The notes under the pieces were generated by a model that was not told where the DNA came from, ran no database searches, and worked only from the letters and a program-made list of their open reading frames with translations. Below are positions 1 to 8,065 of a stretch of DNA of 64,000 nt, piece after piece (the first letter of the stretch is position 1; each line of letters opens with the position of its first letter). A program made the translations under genes and the position numbers. Source of the DNA: Bacillus sp. ISL-55 (GTDB lineage Bacteria; Bacillota; Bacilli; Bacillales; Cytobacillaceae); the NCBI RefSeq assembly GCF_018613155.1, contig NZ_JAGGQU010000009.1, forward strand, positions 1 to 64,000. The letters run 5' to 3'.

Positions 1-48
1 TGTTTTTTGCAAGACTCAAGTAATGATAGTGAGGGGGTAGGAACATAA
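1..48 (+). CDS. 3' end of an upstream gene (possibly tnsC-like)
   Basis: The frame starting at base 1 is open for 15 codons and stops with TAA at 46-48. That stop shares its last base with the ATG of the tniQ-like gene (TAATG), a typical translational-coupling overlap. The visible tail ends DSSNDSEGVGT and has no recognisable motif. In Tn7-like operons the gene before tniQ is usually the AAA+ regulator tnsC/tniB, so that identity is likely by position only. Confidence 0.4.
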   Translation, partial: CFLQDSSNDSEGVGT

Positions 49-1397
49 TGGGTACAATTATAATAATTAATAAGGATATAAAGAAAAAATCTTTATTAAA
101 CTGGAATAATAGCTGGATTAATAAGTTTGAATCAATTTGGAGTATATTTGAAAAAATAAAGCTAGCAAACAATATTAGCAATAAAGAAATTTTACATCTG
201 TTCGCAAGTGATAAAATTGCTCCAGCTAACAATCGCTCAATATATTTTTCTGAATTTAATTCAGAGACGAATATATTAATTGGTTATGATCTCTATAAAC
301 ATCAATTGAACATAGTCAAATTACTTTCTACTGGACTACCAATTGATAATTTCCCTCTTGAAAAGTTGTTTAGAAAGGAAGTTACAACTTGCAAAACATG
401 TATAGAGTTTAATTATCATAGCATATTCCATCAATTTAAGTTCTTAAGCTACTGCCCTTTTCATAAAATACCTTTGGCTATCACTAACCATAAAAAGAAT
501 ATTATAGTTGATGCTTCTCTTGATAGTAATTTTCAACTTAATGCAGTAAGTAGAGATGTAGAAACAAGCGAAAAAGTTCATTTGTTTTTTAATTCAAAAA
601 AGAAATGGCAAACAGTAAACTCAAATAAATTTCAGTTAAGCTGTGCTGTTACAAAAGAATTAATTGAAAAAAAATCAAATAAAGGAAATGTAACTCTTTA
701 TTTTGATCCATGTGTATTCTTTGTCAGGGAGGCTGCTTTAGAGAAGTATAACTACATTTTATCTAATAAATATAAAGTGAATATTGGTAAAGAAGAGTGC
801 CTTACCTTCAGTAGTCCAAAAGCAACTAATCATGAAGAGAAATTCAATTTTACTGAAAACGACTTTAAATTACTGTATTTATCTACTCTAAAAACCTTTT
901 ATTCTATTGTAAGGCACCTTAAAGCTACCATATTATTTAAACACAAAAAATGTATAGAATTGAATATAAGAAATCATCCTGTTAAACCAAAGTGTCCATA
1001 CTCAAACACTTACGTTCATTGGAGAAAGTTTATTGAGGGGCTTAATAATATTTCTGAAGTAGAGAAAAAAATTTCAAAAACTCATGATTCTTACCTTAAT
1101 TTTAAAGTTTATTGCTACCAAGAACATGGTTTTTTTGAAAGACTTTTTTATACAACGATATCCTCTATTGATGAAAAATTTAGAACTCGCAAATTAGTTT
1201 TGTGGTTAATTAATAAAATTTATGGAAAGGTTATTACTAACTATTTCTATTGTTGGTTCGAGCACTTTCAGCGAAGGGAAGTCAATGAAAATACTTATTA
1301 TTATTGTCCTCTAGAATTGGATTACATACCAACTTTTATAGTTGAAATAAATAAGGACCAAAAAGATTCTGTTAACCTTCACATTTGGAAAAAGTAA
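48..1397 (+). CDS. TniQ/TnsD-family target-selection protein
   Basis: This 449-residue protein carries a zinc-finger pattern at residues 115-139: C115-x2-C118, seventeen residues, then C136-P-F-H139 followed by a short hydrophobic stretch. That is the N-terminal signature of the TniQ family, in which TnsD of Tn7 is the DNA-binding target selector that recruits TnsC. The rest is basic and AT-rich with no other motif I recognise. It is somewhat shorter than Tn7 TnsD. The start ATG overlaps the stop of the preceding gene, and a G-rich ribosome site lies just before it, so it is the last gene of an operon entering from the left. The attachment site it recognises cannot be told from the sequence. 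Confidence 0.7.
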   Translation: MGTIIIINKDIKKKSLLNWNNSWINKFESIWSIFEKIKLANNISNKEILHLFASDKIAPANNRSIYFSEFNSETNILIGYDLYKHQLNIVKLLSTGLPIDNFPLEKLFRKEVTTCKTCIEFNYHSIFHQFKFLSYCPFHKIPLAITNHKKNIIVDASLDSNFQLNAVSRDVETSEKVHLFFNSKKKWQTVNSNKFQLSCAVTKELIEKKSNKGNVTLYFDPCVFFVREAALEKYNYILSNKYKVNIGKEECLTFSSPKATNHEEKFNFTENDFKLLYLSTLKTFYSIVRHLKATILFKHKKCIELNIRNHPVKPKCPYSNTYVHWRKFIEGLNNISEVEKKISKTHDSYLNFKVYCYQEHGFFERLFYTTISSIDEKFRTRKLVLWLINKIYGKVITNYFYCWFEHFQRREVNENTYYYCPLELDYIPTFIVEINKDQKDSVNLHIWKK

Positions 1398-1473
1398 CCA
1401 AGTTAAATTATCTTATCAAAAGTTAACAAACCAAATACCTAAAAGGCATTTGGTTCATTCTGCTTATTATTAT

Positions 1474-2484
1474 CTAGTCCGATTTGATTCTTGTTAATAT
1501 ATCTAATATTCTCGCATCAGAATTACCTAGTAGACTTAATAAGGTTAATACATCTTTATTACGGTTCCAATGTTGTACCGCATAAGATTGTCTAAGTTGT
1601 TGGGGACTCATACTTTTTGAGAATGAATTTGTATATTTCTCAACTATTAGTTGAATGCTTCGAATTGAAAGGGGTGTGTAACTTCCTAAATGGTTTTTCC
1701 CAAATAAGGTTTTACTTTCATTTAAAAAACTTTCCTTTATCAATTTAGAATAGTGAACTTTTAAGTGAGTCAAAGCTGTTAGTGAAATTGGTACTAAGAC
1801 TTTTTCTCCTTTTCTTATAACTATTATTATTTTTTCCTCCCACTTTATATCATTTTCTTTTAACGAAATTACTTCTGCTGCACGTAAGCCAGATTCTAAA
1901 ATCAAGCTAACAATTGTTATATCTCTATTTTTATTCTTTTGGAAGGATGTGCGTTGCCGTGCTGAAATATTTTCTCTTTCATAATCATTTATTATAAAGT
2001 CTAATAATTCCTTTGTTTTACTTCCGGATAAAATAATGGTTGAAATTTCATTAGCTACTGTTTGCTTCGTTTTCTTTCTCAAATGAATATAGTTCATAAC
2101 ATTTCTGTTAAAATAACTCTCACCATCATCATCTTCATATTCTACTGTAAGATATACAAATAATGAACGGAGGGATGAAATTTTTCGGTTAATTGTATTA
2201 TCCGAATGTTTCATTTCGAACTCTAGCCAATTTAGATATTCTTGAACTTCATTCTTACTCAACTTTTCTAAATCGTATAAAGTAACAGATTCAGAGGTCC
2301 TAGATATAAATATTCCTTGTTCACAATTCCAATTTAAAAAATGATGGATGTCCGAGGCATATCCATATACTGTATCAAACGAGCGTTTATTTTTAATTTT
2401 AACATCCAAGAACTCATTAACAAACCACGGAAGTTGGCCCTTTATATTTTCAATTGTTTTTAATTTTCCTTCATGTAAATTCAT
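1474..2484 (-). CDS. Degenerate XerS-like tyrosine recombinase
   Basis: This 336-residue protein has a SAM-like N-terminal core-binding domain (LPWFVNEFLD, then TINRKISSLRSLF near 97-109) and a C-terminal catalytic fold typical of the XerS group of tyrosine recombinases. It aligns end to end with the recombinase at 51796-52878. R201, K225 and R298 of the active site are kept. The HxxR histidine is Q295, the second histidine is N321, and the position of the nucleophilic tyrosine is L330, so strand cleavage is not expected. The reading frame is intact, which argues against a dead gene and for a DNA-binding, architectural or regulatory role. It is convergent with the tniQ-like gene, about 75 bp away. 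A GGGAGA ribosome site precedes ATG 2484. Confidence 0.75.
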   Translation of the reverse strand: MNLHEGKLKTIENIKGQLPWFVNEFLDVKIKNKRSFDTVYGYASDIHHFLNWNCEQGIFISRTSESVTLYDLEKLSKNEVQEYLNWLEFEMKHSDNTINRKISSLRSLFVYLTVEYEDDDGESYFNRNVMNYIHLRKKTKQTVANEISTIILSGSKTKELLDFIINDYERENISARQRTSFQKNKNRDITIVSLILESGLRAAEVISLKENDIKWEEKIIIVIRKGEKVLVPISLTALTHLKVHYSKLIKESFLNESKTLFGKNHLGSYTPLSIRSIQLIVEKYTNSFSKSMSPQQLRQSYAVQHWNRNKDVLTLLSLLGNSDARILDILTRIKSD

Positions 2485-3054
2485 TCTGCTTTTCTCCCGA
2501 ATTACTTCATTTTTAACTAGGAAAGATTAAACGTGTAATTAGTCTACTATAGAAATTAACTAAAAATAATATCTAAAAATGTTCCAATTATTTGAGGCCT
2601 ATTTTGGGGTTCGTTCTTGTCTAGTTAGTCTTTAAAATACTTGAAGCTCATTATTTTGCAACCAAACACACTTTTACCTTTAAAAGTGGCGTCATTTCTA
2701 GGAACCAACTACACCTAATTAAAATCAAAATCATTTCTATACAATTATCTCAGCTTATCCACAGCTCCTTAAAAATGAAGGTAGTTCCCAATAATCTTGA
2801 ATGAATTCTGTTAATGAACTAGTTGATCATAATTGGTGAGAATCAGGAGTTCAAGCGTTAATGAAAGCCATGCATTACGAAGTCTATATCGGTAGAAATT
2901 GTATATTGTAGATTAAAATATTGCAGTAAATATGAATTTCAAGAAATTGTTAAAATGTTTCTTGATATTTTTCTTTTTGTGATGTGCATCACATTTCCGA
3001 TAGGAGAACCCGGTTATGCTATCGGTGTAATCACATTAAGGAGGAATTCAGATC
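2485..3054. other. Intergenic region between divergent genes
   Basis: About 570 bp without a convincing gene. It holds the start signals of the leftward recombinase gene and, at its right end, the FNR-like site and promoter of the YVTN lipoprotein gene. The middle part (about 2560-2930) shows nothing I can name. Confidence 0.6.
2978..2993 (+). promoter_or_regulatory. CRP/FNR-type operator upstream of the YVTN lipoprotein gene
   Basis: TGTGATGTGCATCACA has perfect 7-bp arms around two central bases and fits the TGTGA-N6-TCACA consensus of the CRP/FNR family. A -10-like TATGCT lies at 3015-3020. If transcription starts near 3027, the site is centred at -41.5, the classical position for an FNR-type activator. 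This suggests induction under oxygen limitation. No fnr gene is in the window. Confidence 0.6.
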
Positions 3055-4164
3055 ATGAGAAAATCTTATTTTAGAGGGATAAGTTTAGTGATAGCAGCAG
3101 GTATCTATCTTGCCGGGTGTGGTATCGAACCTGCCAAAGATGTTACAGAGGCGACTGCCAAGGAAAAGCAGCAAGTCGAAGAAAAATCAGAACAAGCATC
3201 AAAAAATGCTCAGGTAGACAAGTTTTATTTTACAGCCAATGAAGGGGGAACAATAAGCAAGGTAAATGCTATGAACAATGAGGTTGTTAAAACGATTCAA
3301 GCAGATGGGGTTGTCCATAATATTCAAGTGTCACCCGATGGAAAGACAGTTGCTGCTACGATCGTCCCGAGCATGGGGGCTCACGGAGGTGACGAGCATG
3401 ATGATGGAGGACATGAAATGAAAATGAATGGCACTGCCCTTTTTTATGATACTGAATCAGATGAGTTGCTGAAAGAAGTAGAAGTCGGCAGCCATCCGGC
3501 CCATGTTGTGTATACAGAGGATGGAAAATACGCCCTTGTCACAAACAATGAGGACAATAATGTTTCCGTTATTGATACTAAAGACTACACTGTGGTCAAT
3601 ACAATAGGAACAGGGAAAGGCCCGCATGGCTTCAGGATATCAAGCGACAGCAAGCATGCTTATATAGCGAACATGGGTGAGGATTCTGTCAGTGTCATTA
3701 ATCTCGAATCAATGAAAGAAGATCGCAAAATACAGGTAGGTGCCGCTCCGGTCACGACAGGAATAAGCGCTGATGGGAAGACATTGGTAACAACGCTCAA
3801 TGCTGAAAATGCTCTGGCAATTGTTGATCTTGAAAGTGGAAACATAGAGAAGGTAGGAGTCGGTATTGGCCCGGCTCAAGTATATCTTGATGCTAATGAT
3901 CAATTTGCCTACGTGGCCAATCAGGGAACAGAGAGTAATCCTTCTAATAGCATAACGATTGTAGATTTGAAATCAAAAGCAGCAGTTTCCACAATTGAAA
4001 CGGGTAAAGGAGCGCATGGTGTGGTGCTGAGCGGTGACAGTAAGACGGCGTATGTGACCAATATGTTCGAAGATACGGTAAGCATTATAGATCTTGAAGC
4101 GAAAGAAGTAAAACAAACGATTCAGGTTGGAGAAGTCCCAAATGGGATCACGATCATGAAGTAA
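3055..4164 (+). CDS. YVTN-repeat beta-propeller lipoprotein
   Basis: This 369-residue protein has a lipoprotein signal peptide ending in LAGC, so it should be anchored outside the membrane. The body is a chain of beta-propeller blades of the YVTN/lactonase-like type (for example YIANMGEDSVSVINL, YVANQGTESN, YVTNMFEDTVSIIDL). A His/Asp/Met-rich insertion (GAHGGDEHDDGGHEMKMNG, near residue 105-125) interrupts an early blade and could bind metal. The spacing between AGGAGG and ATG is good. An FNR-like operator precedes it. Related propellers occur beside copper and nitrite/nitrous-oxide enzymes. No enzymatic residue can be identified, so the role is inferred as extracytoplasmic binding or scaffolding. 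Confidence 0.75.
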   Translation: MRKSYFRGISLVIAAGIYLAGCGIEPAKDVTEATAKEKQQVEEKSEQASKNAQVDKFYFTANEGGTISKVNAMNNEVVKTIQADGVVHNIQVSPDGKTVAATIVPSMGAHGGDEHDDGGHEMKMNGTALFYDTESDELLKEVEVGSHPAHVVYTEDGKYALVTNNEDNNVSVIDTKDYTVVNTIGTGKGPHGFRISSDSKHAYIANMGEDSVSVINLESMKEDRKIQVGAAPVTTGISADGKTLVTTLNAENALAIVDLESGNIEKVGVGIGPAQVYLDANDQFAYVANQGTESNPSNSITIVDLKSKAAVSTIETGKGAHGVVLSGDSKTAYVTNMFEDTVSIIDLEAKEVKQTIQVGEVPNGITIMK

Positions 4165-4316
4165 TGGATGGATGCCGCGCCTCTTATCTTGGGGGGCGAC
4201 TTTTTGCATGAATGAATACAATTATTCGTCACATAAACTCGATTGTTTCTACACATTTGACTTATAGAATCAAAATGAATTAAGGGTTCCCCTTAGTAAA
4301 GGAGGCTTTGTATACC

Positions 4317-4382
4317 ATGAAGCTAGTAAAATGGACAGTAAATACAAGTAAACTAATCGGGGAGATGAATGGACAAGTATAA
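4317..4382 (+). CDS. Possible 21-codon leader ORF
   Basis: ATG at 4317 follows AAAGGAGG at 4298-4305 with about 11 bases of spacing. The peptide begins MKLVKWTVNTSKLIGE and stops at 4382. It opens directly onto the stem-rich stretch that follows. It could be a leader peptide or chance; nothing else supports translation. Confidence 0.25.
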   Translation: MKLVKWTVNTSKLIGEMNGQV

Positions 4383-4643
4383 AAGAATCGTGCTGTTGGC
4401 AGCAACTGTTAAGCGATTCAAAAGGCTAGCCTGATAGCCAACGCAATTTGACTTCGACTGCCGGAAAGTGGCTTGAAAACTTCAGTCTTTCGTAAAGAAA
4501 GAGGCCAATATCAACAACTCCGGTAAGTTTAGAAGAAGTTGCGAGGACTAAATCTAGTTAGGTTCCAACTAGGGAGGAAATCGGAAAAACACATTGGTGA
4601 AAGGCTATATATACCGATTGAAGAAGGGACTGAAAGTAAAAAA
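4383..4643 (+). ncRNA. Candidate structured RNA of unknown class
   Basis: Complementary arms follow each other closely: GAATCG/CGATTC (4385-4390 with 4414-4419) enclosing GCTG/CAGC; GGCTA/TAGCC (4424-4428, 4435-4439); GACTG/CAGTC (4456-4460, 4483-4487) enclosing GCC/GGC with a GGAAA loop; TCTTTC/GAAAGA (4486-4491, 4497-4502); CTAGTT/AACTAG (4554-4559, 4567-4572); AATCGG/CCGATT (4579-4584, 4614-4619). A terminator-like hairpin follows. I do not recognise the family; it lacks a group II intron domain V. It may be a regulatory RNA or the remnant of an RNA-bearing element. Confidence 0.35.
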
Positions 4644-4668
4644 GGAAGCCAGGTAGGCTTCCTCTTTG
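4644..4668 (+). terminator. Terminator-like hairpin
   Basis: GGAAGCC, five-base loop, GGCTTCC, followed by a short T-rich tail. It closes the stem-rich region on the + strand and may also serve the leftward multicopper oxidase gene. Confidence 0.5.
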
Positions 4669-4715
4669 AAATCAGTTTCTTATTCTACATTTTAATGCTC
4701 TAACGGAAGATGTTA

Positions 4716-6332
4716 TTATTCAGGTTTATTATTTGCATCAGGATCGGGAGTGAAGTTTACTTTAAACCCATCATATTTAACCATATTCACCATTCCTGCA
4801 GTGGCATGATGCAAATCGTGACAATGGAATAGCCAGTTACCAGGATTGTCTGCTTTAAATGCAACGACATATTCATCACCAGGTTTTAAATTAATCGTAT
4901 CTTTCATGATTGGAGCACCTTCTACAGGTTTTCCATTTTTGCTAAGAACCTGGAAGAAGTGACCATGCAAGTGCATAGGATGGTCATCCATCATAGAATT
5001 GTTGGTCAGTGTTACTTTAACAAGATCGCCTTCCTCGACATTTATACTATCAGTTTCTGGGAAAGTTTTGCCGTTAATCGTATATGCCATTTCGTTGCCA
5101 TCCATCGTTGTGTTTAAATCCATTTTATATTCAATATCATATTTTTGATCCAGTGAAAATTCACCCTTTTCAGAGCCGCCATAATTCATAAAGGAAAATT
5201 CAGGTAAATCTTCGGACTTGTTAGATTTGTCAGCTGAATCAGTAGAGTTTTCATATTGAATTTTTGTATTCATTCCACTTGAACCTTCCATATCTCCGTG
5301 GCACTCTATGAACCATTCTCCAGGGTTGTTTGCCGTAAACTCAATGTCATATCTCTCACCGGGTGCTATTGAGATTACTTGATCCTTCAATTCTTTTGGT
5401 TTATTTAGTTCTTGTCCGTCAATTGCTGCGACTTTAAAGTCATGGCCATGCAGGTGAATTTTATGAGACATATACCCTACATTGACAAGACGAATTCTGA
5501 CCTTTTCTCCTTCTTTGACCTTTAATGGTTCAATGCTGTTACCGCTTTTGCCATTTATCGTAAAGATATCGTAAGCACTCATATCGTGGCCCATTTCTTC
5601 CATTCCATCCATGCTTTCATTCTCATTTGACCCCATATCGCCGTGATCCATGCCACCAGAATCAGTTTCTTTATCACTGTCCTCGTCTGAATCCATATTA
5701 CCGTGGTCCATTCCCTCCATACTGGATTCAGCTTCTTCTGGCTTGCTCATCCACTCGTCTAGCATAAGGGTATAATCACGATCATAAGACTTATCATTTG
5801 GCTCTACAATAAATGAACCATAAAGCCCTTTATCCATTTGTTCAACAGCATTTTGATGGGTATGATACATATAAGTTCCCGGATCCTCAGGGGTAAATTC
5901 ATAGGTGAAGCTTTCACCTGGCTGGACTGCATTTTGTGTCACACCTGGGATGCCATCCATTTCATTTGGCACTGTAATTCCATGCCAGTGTATAGAGATT
6001 GGTTCATTCAGTTCATTTTTAAGATTTATTTTTAATTTCTCTCCTTGCTTTACCCGAATTTGGGAGCCGGGAACAGAACCATTGAAAGTAAGTGCTTTTA
6101 CACTAACATCCTCACTTAGCTGATGCTTGGCTTCTTTGGCAATAATATTTATTTCATTGCCAGTAAGTGTTTCAGTAACGTTAGCAGTTTGTAGACCTTC
6201 TAAATTTTCTTTTACTTCAGAGCTAGGTTCTTCTTCCATGTTTTTATGATCCATTTCACTCATACTGCTACTGGAACAGGCAGCAATAAAAAGGGTGGAG
6301 AAAATGAGAATTGAAAGGAACTTTAATTTCAT
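4716..6332 (-). CDS. Multicopper oxidase, lipoprotein
   Basis: 538 residues from ATG 6332, chosen because AGGAGGT lies 8 bases upstream; an upstream in-frame ATG has no such site. The lipobox (FIAAC, Cys19) predicts an extracellular lipoprotein. Copper-ligand clusters are visible in order: IHWHG and YHTHQ in the first cupredoxin domain, HLHGHDF and ECHGDM in the middle domain, HPMHLHGHFF and FHCHDLHHATAGM in the last. A Met/His/Asp-rich linker (MDHGNM, MDHGDM, MEEMGHDM) separates domains 1 and 2 and could bind Cu(I). The middle domain keeps a near-complete type 1-like ligand set, which is unusual. The likely role is oxidation of Cu(I) or another substrate outside the membrane. Confidence 0.88.
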   Translation of the reverse strand: MKLKFLSILIFSTLFIAACSSSSMSEMDHKNMEEEPSSEVKENLEGLQTANVTETLTGNEINIIAKEAKHQLSEDVSVKALTFNGSVPGSQIRVKQGEKLKINLKNELNEPISIHWHGITVPNEMDGIPGVTQNAVQPGESFTYEFTPEDPGTYMYHTHQNAVEQMDKGLYGSFIVEPNDKSYDRDYTLMLDEWMSKPEEAESSMEGMDHGNMDSDEDSDKETDSGGMDHGDMGSNENESMDGMEEMGHDMSAYDIFTINGKSGNSIEPLKVKEGEKVRIRLVNVGYMSHKIHLHGHDFKVAAIDGQELNKPKELKDQVISIAPGERYDIEFTANNPGEWFIECHGDMEGSSGMNTKIQYENSTDSADKSNKSEDLPEFSFMNYGGSEKGEFSLDQKYDIEYKMDLNTTMDGNEMAYTINGKTFPETDSINVEEGDLVKVTLTNNSMMDDHPMHLHGHFFQVLSKNGKPVEGAPIMKDTINLKPGDEYVVAFKADNPGNWLFHCHDLHHATAGMVNMVKYDGFKVNFTPDPDANNKPE

Positions 6333-6537
6333 GCTGTATACCTCCTGAAATTTTTTTAAGGAAATCATAATACAAATAATTGCAGAAATTATGGATGAAA
6401 ATTCGTCGTTTTTTTAGAAAATAGTTATTTGGGTATGAGTTACCATGAAATTTTTGTAAAGTTTTATTTTATCAATTAATAATTAGAAATTTCTGCAAAA
6501 AGTAATGTTAAGATTGTTTAAATAGGAGGTGGCGAAT

Positions 6538-6591
6538 TTGGATAAAACAGGAAGGAAGTTAAAAGCCCTGCTATATAAATGGGCTTTTTAA
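6538..6591 (+). CDS. Possible 17-codon ORF overlapping a terminator
   Basis: TTG at 6538 follows AGGAGGTGG with suitable spacing. The peptide MDKTGRKLKALLYKWAF ends at TAA 6589-6591, and its last ten codons form the hairpin AAAAGCCC...GGGCTTTT. The strong ribosome site in front of a codon run that is itself a terminator resembles a leader or attenuator, or the remains of a longer gene. Confidence 0.25.
   Translation: MDKTGRKLKALLYKWAF
6561..6590. terminator. Hairpin terminator
   Basis: AAAAGCCC, 12-base loop, GGGCTTTT with further T residues. It lies between the leftward oxidase gene and the rightward ferric-reductase-like gene. Confidence 0.55.
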
Positions 6592-6746
6592 TTTTCTTTG
6601 TGTTTCGTTGCTTGTACCAGAGTGTGTATATTCTTGTCTGAAATTTATGGTTAAAGAAAAAGGCGTTTTTTTCTAATATTTTATTGCGCATCTCATTCAA
6701 TTTAATTCATTATATAGGACTGTTAATTTAGAAAGGAATAACTTTA

Positions 6747-7382
6747 ATGAACTTATTTATCAGACACATGGTTGTTGGATTGACAAGCAGTATTCTTGTC
6801 TACCTATTCTTAAGTAGTCGCTCCGAATGGAGTCCCATGCATGCTTGGAATAGATCTTATGCTGATGTATCTCTTATTCTTCTCTTCATTACCATTATAA
6901 TCGGTCCATTAAGTAGATTAAATAACCTATTTATTCGCTTTTTATCATGGAGAAGGGAGTTAGGGATTTGGTGTTTTATCATGGCTTTACTACATGTATA
7001 TGTACTATTCCAGGGGTGGTTTTACTGGGAACCGATCAGACTGATCATTGGCGTGAACCAAGAAACTGGCCAGCTTTCGTTTGATCCTGGTTTCACCCTC
7101 GCTAACCTAGTTGGTGCTGTGGGATTAGCTTACTTATTTCTGCTTGCTTTAATATCAAATAATTATGCAATAAAAATATTAGGGGGAAGGAGTTGGGACT
7201 ACCTCCAAAAGAAAAGTGGGACACTTTATATTCTAGTAGTATTGCACACTGCATTTTTTCTCTTCTTTTTTAGATTAGGCAGTTATAATTGGGTACAAAA
7301 ACCTTTTTTAGTAACCGTAACAGTTATTCTCGTGCTGCAATGGGCTGTTTTTATTCGAAGCGTCTACCAAAGCAAAAATTGA
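6747..7382 (+). CDS. Ferric-reductase-like transmembrane protein
   Basis: This 211-residue polytopic membrane protein has about six hydrophobic segments. The stretch from GPLSRL through the heme-ligand-type histidine in MALLHVYVLFQG, and a later histidine in VVLHTAFFLFFF, fits the ferric reductase-like transmembrane domain (YedZ/MsrQ-like). Such domains bind heme and pass electrons across the membrane. No flavin or NADH domain is attached, so a partner would be needed. The start is supported by GAAAGGAATAACT before the ATG. Its position between copper genes suggests a role in metal reduction or repair of oxidised proteins; that is inference. Confidence 0.65.
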   Translation: MNLFIRHMVVGLTSSILVYLFLSSRSEWSPMHAWNRSYADVSLILLFITIIIGPLSRLNNLFIRFLSWRRELGIWCFIMALLHVYVLFQGWFYWEPIRLIIGVNQETGQLSFDPGFTLANLVGAVGLAYLFLLALISNNYAIKILGGRSWDYLQKKSGTLYILVVLHTAFFLFFFRLGSYNWVQKPFLVTVTVILVLQWAVFIRSVYQSKN

Positions 7383-7520
7383 AGGAAAATAGAATAGAGT
7401 TCTTATTTTTTTCAATTAGAAAAATATGCCTTGCGATTGTATTTTCAGTTTCATTTATTTAAGTGTGTTACTGTGAGCATCTTAAGAGATATGCATTTTA
7501 TATGCAGTTTATTTACTTAA

Positions 7521-7531
7521 TGCATGGGTAT
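7521..7531 (+). promoter_or_regulatory. Possible half CsoR-type site before the copper storage gene
   Basis: TGCATGGGTAT is identical over 11 bases to the right half of the copA operator at 11478-11496. The left arm is missing here (ACTTAA in place of ATACCC), so binding is uncertain. Confidence 0.3.
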
Positions 7532-7569
7532 CCTATCAAATGAAAGGAAAAAACAGAAAGGGTGATTCT

Positions 7570-7896
7570 ATGTATAACCAAACTTATGAACAGTGTATTC
7601 AGGCTTGCCTTGAATGTTTGGAGGCTTGCAATGTATGCTATGATGCTTGTTTCCATGAAGAAGACTTAAAAATGATGGCAGATTGTATAAGAATGGATCG
7701 GGAATGCGCTGACATTTGTGCTTTCGCTGCCAAATCTATGCAATCAAACAGTCCTTTCGTAAAACAAATCTGCCTGTTATGTGCAGATATTTGCGAGGCT
7801 TGCGGAAACGAATGCAAGAAGCATTCACATGAACACTGTCAAAAATGTGCAGATGCTTGCTTTAAATGTGCAGAAGCATGCCGACAAATGGTATAG
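7570..7896 (+). CDS. Four-helix-bundle copper storage protein (Csp/DUF326 type)
   Basis: 108 residues with 19 cysteines, mostly spaced CxxxC, CxxC and CxxxCxxC along helices (Cys9 to Cys104), plus a His cluster (HSHEHC). This is the pattern of the cytosolic copper storage proteins (Csp3/YhjQ-like), where cysteines lining a four-helix bundle hold many Cu(I) ions. No signal peptide is present, which points to the cytosolic type. The start ATG 7570 is preferred over ATG 7540 because AAAGGGTG lies at the right distance. A half CsoR-like site lies about 40 bp upstream and a strong terminator follows, so it is probably a copper-controlled single-gene unit. Confidence 0.85.
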   Translation: MYNQTYEQCIQACLECLEACNVCYDACFHEEDLKMMADCIRMDRECADICAFAAKSMQSNSPFVKQICLLCADICEACGNECKKHSHEHCQKCADACFKCAEACRQMV

Positions 7897-7905
7897 TAAC
7901 CCAAA

Positions 7906-7933
7906 AAACAGACACTTGGTGTCTGTTTTTTTG
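7906..7933 (+). terminator. Rho-independent terminator of the storage-protein gene
   Basis: A 10-bp stem AAACAGACAC/GTGTCTGTTT with a TTG loop and a T run. Confidence 0.85.
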
Positions 7934-8065
7934 TCTTCAAGATGTCTGAATTCCGACATGCCGGCAAAGCCCTTACCCTAAAAGTCTACATGGAAATCTA
8001 GTCTATTATTCTATTTCCGGTCATATAAATCGAGTAAGTTGATAGTTTTAGAACGGAGTGAACGA

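Noticed and set aside
4317-4668. Group II intron remnant
   Set aside because: No domain V hairpin or reverse transcriptase coding is visible. Kept only as an unknown structured RNA candidate.
6431-6444. Possible CsoR site GGGTATGAGTTACC upstream of the first multicopper oxidase
   Set aside because: The arms are everted (GGTA...TACC) relative to the CsoR consensus (TACCC...GGGTA), so it is more likely chance.
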